Source: Paenibacillus illinoisensis NBRC 15959
Lineage (GTDB): Bacteria; Bacillota; Bacilli; Paenibacillales; Paenibacillaceae
Direction of reading: 5' to 3'
Assembly: GCF_004000925.1 (NCBI RefSeq)
Contig: NZ_BIME01000001.1
Coordinates: forward strand, 372,001 to 436,000
DNA length: 64,000 nucleotides
This document shows positions 9,073 through 17,107 of this stretch, piece by piece. Numbering within the stretch: position 1 is the first letter of the stretch; every line of letters starts with the position of its first letter. The translations under genes and the position numbers were made by a program. The notes under the pieces are model-generated. The model worked only from the letters and a program-made list of their open reading frames with translations. It had not been told where the DNA came from and ran no database searches.

Positions 9073-11475
9073 ATGAAGCGTTATTTGGTCATTGCACTTA
9101 GTACGGCATTGCTCTCTACTCCAGCTCTTTCGCCAGTCTCCGCTTTGGCGGACAATACAGCCACAACGGCTATCAATTCGCAAAGTTCCACCATATCGAA
9201 CAAAACTCAGGTACCTGAGTTTAAGGACGTTTCCGTTCATGATCCTTCTGTCATCAAGGTAGATGATACGTATTATGTATTCGGCTCACATCTACAGGTG
9301 GCCAAGTCCAAAGATTTAATCAGCTGGGATTCCGTCGCTTCAGGCGTTACGGATGACAATCCCGTCGTTCCCAATGTAACCAAGGAATTCGCTGAAGCTC
9401 TGCAATGGGCTCAGACGGATACGCTCTGGGCAGCAGACGTCATTCAACTGGCAGATGGCAAGTTCTATATGTATTACAATGCCTGCAAAGGGGATTCTCC
9501 CCGGTCTGCCCTTGGAGTCGCCGTAGCTGACAACATTGAAGGCCCATACAAGGATCAGGGACTTTTGCTGAAATCAGGCATGTGGGATGAAATTAGCGAA
9601 GATGGCACCATCTATGATGCGACCAAACATCCCAACGTGGTCGATCCGGATGTATTTTTTGATAAAAACGGCAAGCTCTGGATGGTGTACGGATCTTACT
9701 CCGGAGGGATTTTCATTCTGGAAATGGATGAGACAACCGGCAAACCACTGCCTAATCAAGGTTATGGCAAGAAGCTGACCGGAGGCAACCACAGCCGAAT
9801 TGAGGCCCCTTATATGCTCTACAGTCCCGAAACCGATTATTATTATCTGTACTTGTCTTATGGTGGACTTGATGCTGTCGGTGGATATAACATTCGTGTG
9901 GCCCGTTCCAAGACTCCGGATGGCCCCTTCTACGATGCTGAAGGCAACGATATGATCAAGGTTATGGCAGATAAGAATAAGCCGTTGTTTGATGACGAAT
10001 CCATTGAGCCATATGGCGTGAAACTGCTCGGAAACTACCTGTTCGAGAGACAGATCGGCGACCCCGGCATCGGCCAGGGGACAGGATATGTATCTCCTGG
10101 ACACAACTCCGCTTATTATGATGAAGAGACCGGCAAGCACTTCCTCATCTTCCACACACGCTTTCCGAATCGCGGAGAAGAGCATGAAGTACGGGTTCAT
10201 GAGATGCATATGAACTCCGAAGGATGGCCTGTCGTCTCTCCTTACCGCTATGCAGGTATCGAGAGTGATGCGGTACAAGTGACGGAACAAGATGCTGTTG
10301 GTTCTTACAAATGGGTCAATCACGGGAAGGATATCACAGCCGAGATCAAGCCGTCCCAGATCATTCAATTTGCGGCAGGTGGCCAGATTACTGGTGCCGT
10401 TACAGGGACATGGAGCCTCCTGGAGGACAACAAGGTACGAATAACGACCAATAATATGGTATACGAAGGCGTCTTCACCCAGGAATGGGATGCGGAATCC
10501 CAGCAGAACGTGCTGACCTTCAGTGCACTCTCTTCATCCGGTGTAGCCGTCTGGGGAAGTCAGATGAACGCTATGAAGGATCAGGATGTGGTACAGGCGG
10601 TGAAAAAGGATCTGACCATTGGAAATACGGAGAATATTTTCTATGACCTCTCCCTTCCCACCACAGGTACACGGGATAGTCAGATCACATGGAAATCATC
10701 TCTCCCCTCTGTCCTATCGGCTGATGGAGCAGTAAATCGGCCACGCAGCGGCAAAGGGGATGCCAAAGTAAAATTGACCGCAACAATCCAAAAAGGAACG
10801 GCCACAGCCAGCAAAACGTTCCAAGTGACCGTGCCTGAACAGGCAGCTGGCCCACTGCTGGGCGAGTATACGTTTGACAACAAAAAGCTCGCTAAAATCG
10901 TACAGGATTCGAGTAAAAACGGTTATCATGGCCAGGCCTTTAATGTAGTAAGCTCAGCAATTGGCACGAAGAATCAGGCTGCTGCTTTTAACGGAAAAGA
11001 CAGCTACATTCAGTTGCCTGGACTTCTGACGGACACAACAGACTTCACCTTCAGTGCCTGGGTAAATTGGGACGGGGGCGGAGCCTGGCAGCGTATATTC
11101 GATTTCGGCAATGGTTTGACTAAACATATGTTCCTTACGCCAGCCCAGCATACTGGCGCTCTCCAATTTACCATCCATGATCAGGGTCGTGATCAGAGTC
11201 TAATTGCGGCTGAAGCGCTGCCTACAAACCAGTGGGTTCATGTCGCTGTCACGTTGCAAGGAGACACAGGCACGTTGTATGTAAACGGTAAATCGGTTGC
11301 GAGCAGCTCTGAAATCACGTTCAATCCGAAGGATCTACAAGCTTCGGAAGCCTATCTGGGCAAGAGCCGATATGCTGCCGATCCGTTCTATCAAGGCAAA
11401 TTGGATCAGGTTAGAGTGTATGACAAAGCGCTAAGCGCCAAAGAAATCCAGCGTCAAGCAGAAGTCCAGCCTTGA
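9073..11475 (+). CDS. Secreted GH43 arabinan endo-1,5-alpha-L-arabinanase with LamG module
   Basis: Extracellular enzyme of 800 residues that should cut the alpha-1,5-arabinan backbone. A signal peptide (positive MKR, hydrophobic core, VSALA cleavage site near residue 26) precedes the five-bladed propeller. Catalytic residues: general base in VHDPSV (Asp57), pKa modulator in VVDPDVFF (about 191), general acid in RIEAPY (about 244). A second beta domain is followed by an Ig-like module (about 510-590) and a C-terminal LamG module (about 595-800). The ATG follows GAAAGGGG. It is divergent from the GH51 gene, whose N-terminus carries the same LamG plus Ig-like pair. Its products would feed the adjacent permeases. 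Confidence 0.93.
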   Translation: MKRYLVIALSTALLSTPALSPVSALADNTATTAINSQSSTISNKTQVPEFKDVSVHDPSVIKVDDTYYVFGSHLQVAKSKDLISWDSVASGVTDDNPVVPNVTKEFAEALQWAQTDTLWAADVIQLADGKFYMYYNACKGDSPRSALGVAVADNIEGPYKDQGLLLKSGMWDEISEDGTIYDATKHPNVVDPDVFFDKNGKLWMVYGSYSGGIFILEMDETTGKPLPNQGYGKKLTGGNHSRIEAPYMLYSPETDYYYLYLSYGGLDAVGGYNIRVARSKTPDGPFYDAEGNDMIKVMADKNKPLFDDESIEPYGVKLLGNYLFERQIGDPGIGQGTGYVSPGHNSAYYDEETGKHFLIFHTRFPNRGEEHEVRVHEMHMNSEGWPVVSPYRYAGIESDAVQVTEQDAVGSYKWVNHGKDITAEIKPSQIIQFAAGGQITGAVTGTWSLLEDNKVRITTNNMVYEGVFTQEWDAESQQNVLTFSALSSSGVAVWGSQMNAMKDQDVVQAVKKDLTIGNTENIFYDLSLPTTGTRDSQITWKSSLPSVLSADGAVNRPRSGKGDAKVKLTATIQKGTATASKTFQVTVPEQAAGPLLGEYTFDNKKLAKIVQDSSKNGYHGQAFNVVSSAIGTKNQAAAFNGKDSYIQLPGLLTDTTDFTFSAWVNWDGGGAWQRIFDFGNGLTKHMFLTPAQHTGALQFTIHDQGRDQSLIAAEALPTNQWVHVAVTLQGDTGTLYVNGKSVASSSEITFNPKDLQASEAYLGKSRYAADPFYQGKLDQVRVYDKALSAKEIQRQAEVQP

Positions 11476-11574
11476 ACGGTTGAACTCTAATGTATCAACA
11501 TATTAATTAATTAAAAATAATACCACCTAAAGCAGCCACCTAAGAACTCCCCTCTTAAATTTAGACTAATATAT

Positions 11575-11733
11575 TTATGCAACTTGTTTGGCATGTTCTC
11601 GGTATTGTACCGGGATCATGCCTTTTATTTTGACTTGATACGTTTGTGATTGTAGTAAACCATGGATCGTGCTAGTTCTTTTTGAAATGTTCTACACTTC
11701 AGACTCATGAAGATAAAGAAACTCTGATTTCAT
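11575..11733 (-). pseudogene. Remnant of an IS3-family (IS150-type) transposase, C-terminal end
   Basis: Read on the minus strand, MKSEFLYLHES and, after a frameshift, ELARSMVYYNHKRIKSK and then KGMIPVQYREHA match the conserved tail of IS3-family OrfB proteins (the usual ending is close to YYNNKRIKxKLKGMSPVQYR). At least two frameshifts are needed: one near 11693 and a one-base loss before KGM. No upstream catalytic DDE region or terminal inverted repeat is recognisable, so only a decayed tail remains. Confidence 0.8.
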
Positions 11734-12011
11734 AATGCCATATATCTACGTTGATATGTTCAGTGAGATTAAGATCACCTCTACTTTCACCTACAAAAGA
11801 GTCCTTTCTAAGAATGTAACCTCTTTATTTTTAATCTACTTTTGAACTCAGCTGTGATTGTCTTCCGTGTACATATTAGCATTCATTTTAGTGAATGAGT
11901 TACACCCCCCCCCCACTGCATCGTTTACTAGTCAAAATGCTTATATTTCATGAATAGTTATCTCCTAAATGATATGTATTCTAATAATTCTCCTAAAAAT
12001 TTCAATTCCAC

Positions 12012-12037
12012 TGTAACATTAGTCTCCCTGCCCCGTT
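12012..12037 (+). promoter_or_regulatory. Candidate ECF-sigma promoter (autoregulation)
   Basis: TGTAAC, a 16-bp spacer and CGTT resemble the TGAAAC-N16-CGTC promoters of Bacillus ECF sigma factors. The element ends 30 bp before the sigma-factor start, which would give a very short leader holding only the ribosome-binding site. Autoregulation is the usual pattern in this class; here it is inferred. Confidence 0.5.
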
Positions 12038-12066
12038 GTCTAAATAGAAGGAGGAGGAAACTTGAA

Positions 12067-12576
12067 ATGAGGAGTGATCTATATACAGAACTATTCAAGC
12101 AGTACCAGTCCTCCCTGTATCTCTATCTATTCCGAATGTGTGGATCTCCGGAGACAGCTGAAGAATTAGTTCAAGAAACCTTTTACAGAGCTATGGTTTC
12201 CATGAAAGCCGAGCATGCAAAATATGCTAGAGCTTGGTTGTATAAAGTAGCTCGGCATTTATTTATCGATTGGTACCGTAAATATCGTGGAGAAAAGCAA
12301 ATGAATCAAGAGTTGGAGAAGCAAGGCGTAGAAAATACATATCGGACTCCTGAGGAAGTACTGACTGCTCGTGAACATACCATTCGTATTCAACAAGTGA
12401 TGAAGAAACTGCCCGAACAATATCGAACCATTTTGTTACTACGAGAAATGAACGAGTTATCCTATAAGGAACTTTGCGAGATTCTGGATATGAATATGAA
12501 CCAGGTTAAGGTCACTCTTTTTCGTGCCAGAGAACGATTCAAAGCAGAGATGCTTCAAATGAAAGGAGACGTTTGA
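12067..12576 (+). CDS. ECF-type RNA polymerase sigma factor
   Basis: Sigma-70 family group 4 factor of 169 residues. Region 2 (about 8-75) includes LVQETFYRAM and the YARAWLYKVARHLFIDWYRK helix. Region 4 (about 110-165) carries LPEQYRTILLLREMNELSYKE and a helix-turn-helix ending in KVTLFRARERFK. The ATG at 12067 follows AAGGAGGAGG at 9 bases; the frame is open further upstream but without such a site. The stop overlaps a possible TTG start of the next gene, which looks like its anti-sigma factor, so the pair forms an envelope-stress-type operon. Confidence 0.93.
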   Translation: MRSDLYTELFKQYQSSLYLYLFRMCGSPETAEELVQETFYRAMVSMKAEHAKYARAWLYKVARHLFIDWYRKYRGEKQMNQELEKQGVENTYRTPEEVLTAREHTIRIQQVMKKLPEQYRTILLLREMNELSYKELCEILDMNMNQVKVTLFRARERFKAEMLQMKGDV

Positions 12577-12578
12577 GT

Positions 12579-13631
12579 ATGTCTAAAATACCACATGATG
12601 AGGAACGTTTATTTCAGGAAGAAGATTTTGAACATCAGCATCCTGAATGGGGTCATAAGCAGTTTAAACGAATGGTATGGAAAACAAGATGGAAATTTTT
12701 CCTTAATGCAGGAGGAGCGCTTTTTCTAGTTTTTTTGGTCTATCACATCTACGTCTCAGCTCTCCATATCTATTTTGATCAATCAGAGGTACGTAATAAT
12801 TTCTTACGTTCCATTATGTCTGTCGTTGAAATGCATGGTGATGGACTTCGTGTAGAAAAAAGAATATCTGTTCAACCTTTTGAAGTAACTCCGTTTTTAA
12901 CTCAGAAAGCTAATTTGAAATTATATCGACACGTGGGTTCATGGGAGGTAGTCACAGGTGAGATTCAAGCTACGCTCAGTATAACCGGTAAGTTCAGCTA
13001 TTCAATTACCAATACAGGAGCGTATTTGAATGGCAATAATCCCGGCCCTTTCTATCTACCTTACTCATTGGTCAATGGTAAATCTGATCATAATGATTCT
13101 GAGGAAAATAGTAGCCTCAAACGGCTAGCTGAAATTGATGATGGACATGTCGCAGAGATGTCATTATCCTTGAAAAACCTAGCATCTCCCAATCAACTGA
13201 TGAAGCTTCTTTCAGATTACGATGTTGCGGTGACTGCTATGCCGATTTATTCAGGCGAATTCACCCAGCCCGATGCTTCCTATTCACGAGCAGGTTTGTT
13301 TGACTATAATATTCCACATCTTACCCTTAAACCTCTTTATGAATTTAATTTGAAAGGCGCAAGGTGGTTTAATTACTTCGTCCCGGAAGATGCAGGACAA
13401 ATGCAGGAACAGATTGACGCCATGTTGACTGAACTAAAATGGATGATTAATCATCTTGATTACAATGAAGCTGAACAAGATAAACAGCGTCTTGCCTACC
13501 TAGACGAGAATGGAGTTCAAGTATATGGTGCGGTTGTTACAGGCCCTGTGCGAGAGTTGGAGAAACTTACAAAGTTAGCTGAATTCCATCATTTCCAGTT
13601 GAGCCGCGTAGAAGTCTGGAACTGGAATTGA
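12579..13631 (+). CDS. Membrane anti-sigma factor (Sigma_reg_N / Sigma_reg_C type)
   Basis: 350 residues. The cytoplasmic N-terminus (EERLFQEEDFEHQHPEWGHKQ) is followed by one membrane helix near residues 45-65 (FFLNAGGALFLVFLVYHIYV) and a large extracellular domain. This matches regulators encoded beside ECF sigma factors that hold them at the membrane. ATG 12579 lies 10 bases after AAAGGAG; a TTG at 12573 overlapping the sigma stop is a possible alternative. The partner is presumably the sigma factor just upstream. The inducing signal is not visible. Confidence 0.82.
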   Translation: MSKIPHDEERLFQEEDFEHQHPEWGHKQFKRMVWKTRWKFFLNAGGALFLVFLVYHIYVSALHIYFDQSEVRNNFLRSIMSVVEMHGDGLRVEKRISVQPFEVTPFLTQKANLKLYRHVGSWEVVTGEIQATLSITGKFSYSITNTGAYLNGNNPGPFYLPYSLVNGKSDHNDSEENSSLKRLAEIDDGHVAEMSLSLKNLASPNQLMKLLSDYDVAVTAMPIYSGEFTQPDASYSRAGLFDYNIPHLTLKPLYEFNLKGARWFNYFVPEDAGQMQEQIDAMLTELKWMINHLDYNEAEQDKQRLAYLDENGVQVYGAVVTGPVRELEKLTKLAEFHHFQLSRVEVWNWN

Positions 13632-13674
13632 AGCAGGTAGTTGACTAATCCTATAGTGCGGTTATTTCTCATTT

Positions 13675-13719
13675 AAAGAAGAGATGATACCTGTTATTCC
13701 AAGGTAACATCTCTTCTTT
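13675..13719. terminator. Bidirectional terminator
   Basis: A 12-bp stem (AAAGAAGAGATG/CATCTCTTCTTT) with A and T runs in the stem ends lies 43 bp after the anti-sigma stop. It can also serve the convergent regulator gene at 13852. Confidence 0.75.
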
Positions 13720-13851
13720 ATAATTAATAATGTTTCTATACTCTTCTTCTCTTCTGTGTTTAAGCATTTTAAATATGAATTGTAAATGTCGGAGTGCCTA
13801 CAAAGCGCCAACAAAGACGATCCTCTTTAACTCGAAAAAATCGAAACCAAT

Positions 13852-14406
13852 TTACCCTGGATAATGAATAACCATGCTAAGTCGGTTCTCCGAAACTCCA
13901 GAGTTTATATAACGATGCGGCTTGTCTGCTCGAAAGCGAATAGACTCTCCCCGCTTCACCTTAAGATCTTCTCCCCCGACATGAATCGTCATTTCCCCTT
14001 CAAAGACGGTAATAAACTCCTCTGTTCCGTCAATGTGCGGCTCTGCACTCCATGAAGCTGCCTCATCCATCTCCAGGACATACATTTCGAACCGACGGCC
14101 CTCTTCAAAGGGAAAATGCGGATAAATCCGTACTCTTCCGTTTTCCTCCGTTAACACGTGAATATCATCAACCGTCACGATCGACGCATCCGATTTCGGC
14201 TCATGAATCAATGCGGTGAACGACACTTTGAGGCCGTTTGCAATTTTCCAGACGGTTGCGATGGAAGGGTTCGATTCTCCCCGTTCAATCTGACCTAACA
14301 TGGTCTTGCTGATCCCTGACATTTCGGCAACTTTATCCAAACTAAGCTTTCTTTGCTCCCGGATCTGCTTCAGATTTTGAGCAAGTACAACGTTGATATT
14401 TTCCAA
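13852..14406 (-). CDS. XRE-family transcriptional regulator with cupin domain
   Basis: 184 residues. An N-terminal helix-turn-helix (about 8-62, LKQIREQRKLSLDKVAEMSG and QIERGESNPSIATVWKIANG) is joined to a C-terminal cupin barrel (about 105-180, with EEFITVFEGEMTIHVGGE and RADKPHRYIN). This two-domain type senses a small molecule and represses nearby transport or catabolic genes. The start is a TTG at 14406 behind GAGGTGG. It is divergent from a LysE-type exporter, its likely target. Confidence 0.92.
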   Translation of the reverse strand: MENINVVLAQNLKQIREQRKLSLDKVAEMSGISKTMLGQIERGESNPSIATVWKIANGLKVSFTALIHEPKSDASIVTVDDIHVLTEENGRVRIYPHFPFEEGRRFEMYVLEMDEAASWSAEPHIDGTEEFITVFEGEMTIHVGGEDLKVKRGESIRFRADKPHRYINSGVSENRLSMVIHYPG

Positions 14407-14434
14407 CCTGTAACCACCTCTTTAAAAAATCGGT

Positions 14435-14465
14435 ATTGTGCAATATACAGTCCATATCGTACAAT
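14435..14465. promoter_or_regulatory. Paired near-palindromes, candidate XRE operator
   Basis: ATTGTGCAAT (14435-14444) and ATCGTACAAT (14456-14465) start exactly 21 bp apart, two DNA turns, between the divergent XRE-cupin and LysE-type genes. A further GTTATAAC palindrome follows. The spacing suits two dimers on one face of the DNA. Confidence 0.4.
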
Positions 14466-14538
14466 GATAACGCACAAACGTTATAACGTACATTTCATGC
14501 AATTATAGCACACAACAAACTTTTTGCGGAGGACAATC

Positions 14539-15117
14539 ATGATTATCCCTTTATTGACGTATGCCATTGTCGCATCATTTACACCGGGTCCCAATAACAT
14601 TATCGCCATGACCCAAGCTAGACATCGTGGATTTGCCAAGACATTTCCATTTGTTGGTGGAGTAGCCGCGGGTTGCCTGCTGATTATGTTTCTATCCAGT
14701 TATTTCAATCTCGTTCTGCAACAGTATATTCCGAGACTCAGACCCGTTTTGAATGTGTTGGGATGTGTCTATCTGATCTATCTGGCATTCAAAATTATGC
14801 GTAGTACGTCTGCACACCAGGAAGAAACTCGCACCAATCCCTATTCATTTTGGTTTGGCTTCACTCTACAGTTCATGAATCCCAAAGTCATTTTGTATGG
14901 TTTAACCGCAATCTCGGTGTTTGTCTTGCCGCTTGCCCAGTCACATGCTCACATGATGATATTCTCTGTATTGTTAACGATTGTGGGGATCAGTGCCAAT
15001 ATGACATGGGCGTTATGCGGGGTGATATTTCAGAGTGTACTCGTGAGATATGAGCGTCCATTTAATATGGTTATGGGCATCCTCTTAATTTGTAGTGCAA
15101 TTTCAATGTTAAAATAA
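14539..15117 (+). CDS. LysE/RhtB-family amino-acid exporter
   Basis: 192 residues with about six membrane helices. The family signature appears near the N-terminus as SFTPGPNNIIAMTQARHRG, and FQFMNPK-like LQFMNPKVILYGL lies near residue 120. The ATG at 14539 follows CGGAGG at 6 bases. Members export amino acids or related small molecules. It is probably controlled by the divergent XRE-cupin repressor. The substrate cannot be read from the sequence. Confidence 0.9.
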   Translation: MIIPLLTYAIVASFTPGPNNIIAMTQARHRGFAKTFPFVGGVAAGCLLIMFLSSYFNLVLQQYIPRLRPVLNVLGCVYLIYLAFKIMRSTSAHQEETRTNPYSFWFGFTLQFMNPKVILYGLTAISVFVLPLAQSHAHMMIFSVLLTIVGISANMTWALCGVIFQSVLVRYERPFNMVMGILLICSAISMLK

Positions 15118-15123
15118 ACAAAA

Positions 15124-15152
15124 AGCGTCCACTCATGTGCTGAGTAGACGCT
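15124..15152 (-). terminator. Terminator of the metallo-hydrolase gene
   Basis: On the minus strand AGCGTCTACTC...GAGTGGACGCT forms a stem with one G-T pair and is followed by TTTTTG. It lies 10 bp after the metallo-hydrolase stop and is convergent with the LysE-type gene, so it may serve both. Confidence 0.75.
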
Positions 15153-15161
15153 GTAAGATTA

Positions 15162-16136
15162 CTAGAAGCCGGATTTCCACCAATGTTCCGTTGGATAAAT
15201 TCCGGTACGGATCTGAACCTTTTCTCCAATCTTCGGAGTTGTGATATCGATATTGGCGCCGCGTGCTGCCTGGGTAATCCGTTCAACCGGATCGGTCCAA
15301 GCATGGTAGGCTAGGGTGAATGCTCCCCAATGAATGGGAATGAGCAGCTTTCCTTTTACATCCAGATGGGCTTGTACGGTTTCTTCCGGCATCATATGTA
15401 TGTTGGCCCATCGTTCGTCATATTGTCCACATTCCATCATCGTTAAGTCGAATGGCCCATACTTGTCACCGATCTCTTTGAAGTGAGGTCCGTACCCACT
15501 GTCTCCACTAAAAAACACCTTTGTCTCGTGTCCGGAGATTACCCATGAGCACCATAGCGTGGAGTTACGATCGAATAATCCTCTCCCCGAAAAGTGCCTT
15601 GCAGGCGTGCATGCCAGTGTCAGGCCCTTGAACGGAAGCTCATCCCACCAGCCATGCTCCGTAATTTTATCCGAAGGCACACCGATTTGAATCAAACGCC
15701 TACGTACGCCAAGCGGTACAATAAACCGTTCGGTTTTATTCATCAATCTCCGAATGGAGGAATAATCCAGATGATCATAATGATCATGAGATAAGACGAT
15801 GGCATCCAGTGGGGGAAGATCTTCTGGCGAAACTGGCAAATTAACGTTGTAGCGCTTCGTCCCCACCCACGATACCGGAGATGGACGGTTACCCAGCATG
15901 GGATCAAAAAGCAATCGGGTTCCTTCCATTTCAAGCAGAAAAGCCGAATGTCCGAACCATGTCACTTGTGGATGATCATCAGCGTTCAATATTTCGCTAA
16001 ACTCACTTTTCACGTTCGGTATATGACTCAGAGGTCTTCGTTCCTGACCACTTTTAAGGGAATCCCGAAGCATGCTCAGCATGGCCTTCAAGCTCATATT
16101 CATCGATGTTGGAATCTGATTTTCGTATTTGGTCAT
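15162..16136 (-). CDS. Metallo-beta-lactamase-fold hydrolase, UlaG/NAPE-PLD-like
   Basis: 324 residues. The metal site is clear: LSHDHYDHLD near residue 115, then further His and Asp residues in FFSGDSGYGPHF (about 210) and IPIHWGAFTLAYH (about 275). The substrate-strand motif VTWFGHSAFLLEMEG near residue 58 is typical of UlaG-like and N-acyl-phosphatidylethanolamine phospholipase D-like members. The actual substrate is unknown. It starts 35 bp after a kinase-like gene and is probably co-transcribed with it. Confidence 0.9.
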   Translation of the reverse strand: MTKYENQIPTSMNMSLKAMLSMLRDSLKSGQERRPLSHIPNVKSEFSEILNADDHPQVTWFGHSAFLLEMEGTRLLFDPMLGNRPSPVSWVGTKRYNVNLPVSPEDLPPLDAIVLSHDHYDHLDYSSIRRLMNKTERFIVPLGVRRRLIQIGVPSDKITEHGWWDELPFKGLTLACTPARHFSGRGLFDRNSTLWCSWVISGHETKVFFSGDSGYGPHFKEIGDKYGPFDLTMMECGQYDERWANIHMMPEETVQAHLDVKGKLLIPIHWGAFTLAYHAWTDPVERITQAARGANIDITTPKIGEKVQIRTGIYPTEHWWKSGF

Positions 16137-16171
16137 CTTATTACCTTCTGTTCTTCATAATGGCTGGTTCA

Positions 16172-16816
16172 CTATGAAATAATGGATTCATTAACCTGGG
16201 ATTGGAACTGCTCCAATGCGTGCTTAACTTCTGAAGCTGTAAGGCCATGCCGAAACAGATATTCCTGTAATTCCTTCACTTCTGCTTCATCACCCGCCAG
16301 AACTCCATTGATTTTACGGATCACCGCTTCTTCCATATCTTTTCGCTCGGGTCCTGCAGGCTCACATAGCCAAAAATCAGTTCTTTTCACATTTCCCTCG
16401 CCCGTCCAGAGCAAATTTTCATAACGTATCACATCCCAATCCCGATACCCAGACTGAATCTGCTGAAGTTCGGAATATAACAAATCGTAGATCAGGTTGC
16501 ACGGAATATGTCCAAAGTACTTTCGATACTGTCTCAGATTATATCCATCAATCCATTCGGTCAAGATAAAATGTCCTGGAGAGTAGGCATACAGTTTTGG
16601 GACATGGCGGTTGCTTTGCATGGACATGATGGCTTCGCCCTCGAGTTCTCCACCGATCTTCCCACGCTTGGTGTACACTTTGAGGCAGTATTCCTGTACT
16701 TTATAGACGACAGACTGTTTACCCAGCAGCGAAGCCTGCATGTTCAGGTGCCCGTTCCGTTCATAACGCAATAGCATATCTTTCAGATGTGGTGTTAATG
16801 GTTGAATGATTTTCAT
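16172..16816 (-). CDS. Protein-kinase-like protein, YrzF-like
   Basis: 214 residues with a compact kinase-like fold. A lysine in EYCLKVYTKRG (about 45) fits the ATP-binding lysine, and FILTEWIDGYNLRQY (about 85) fits the hinge. The catalytic-loop equivalent reads RDWDVIRYENLLW; the residue five before the conserved Asn is Val where active kinases have Asp. The DFG equivalent reads DFW. It may be a divergent or inactive kinase. It lies upstream of and in line with the metallo-hydrolase. Similar small kinase-like proteins exist in Bacilli (YrzF); no partner is evident here. Confidence 0.7.
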   Translation of the reverse strand: MKIIQPLTPHLKDMLLRYERNGHLNMQASLLGKQSVVYKVQEYCLKVYTKRGKIGGELEGEAIMSMQSNRHVPKLYAYSPGHFILTEWIDGYNLRQYRKYFGHIPCNLIYDLLYSELQQIQSGYRDWDVIRYENLLWTGEGNVKRTDFWLCEPAGPERKDMEEAVIRKINGVLAGDEAEVKELQEYLFRHGLTASEVKHALEQFQSQVNESIIS

Positions 16817-17051
16817 AAAAGAGTTCTCCTTGATCGATTATCAAAGCTAAAACGTTTTCCACTCTGTGATGAATCTTACTTCACTTCACTATTATTGTCG
16901 CTAAACTAGAAGTTGAACATATCCAATTTCGCCAGAACATGAACTATTTGCTTTCATATTCATATATGTGACTTTTGACGTACTGGATCTGACTTTTTTC
17001 CACTCTAATGGATGGAACACGTTTCATGTCGAGGTGTCAACATATAAAAAA
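16817..17051. other. Intergenic region, no gene seen
   Basis: About 235 bp between the kinase-like gene and the terminator of the MFS exporter. An AAAACGTTTT palindrome lies at 16849-16858, 33 bp upstream of the kinase-like start. It is weakly cre-like, and I would not call it a site on its own. Confidence 0.3.
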
Positions 17052-17086
17052 ACGATGTCCCCCAGCCGCAGCTGGAAGAACATCGT
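17052..17086 (-). terminator. Terminator of the MFS exporter gene
   Basis: On the minus strand ACGATGT and ACATCGT close a long stem that also contains CCAGC/GCTGG, followed by seven T. It lies 22 bp after the MFS exporter stop. Confidence 0.85.
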
Positions 17087-17107
17087 CTAATGTTAAGTGA
17101 TATCGAA

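Noticed and set aside
9574..10368. A 264-codon minus-strand frame inside the GH43 gene
   Set aside because: Opposite the catalytic propeller of a certain gene; no supporting features.
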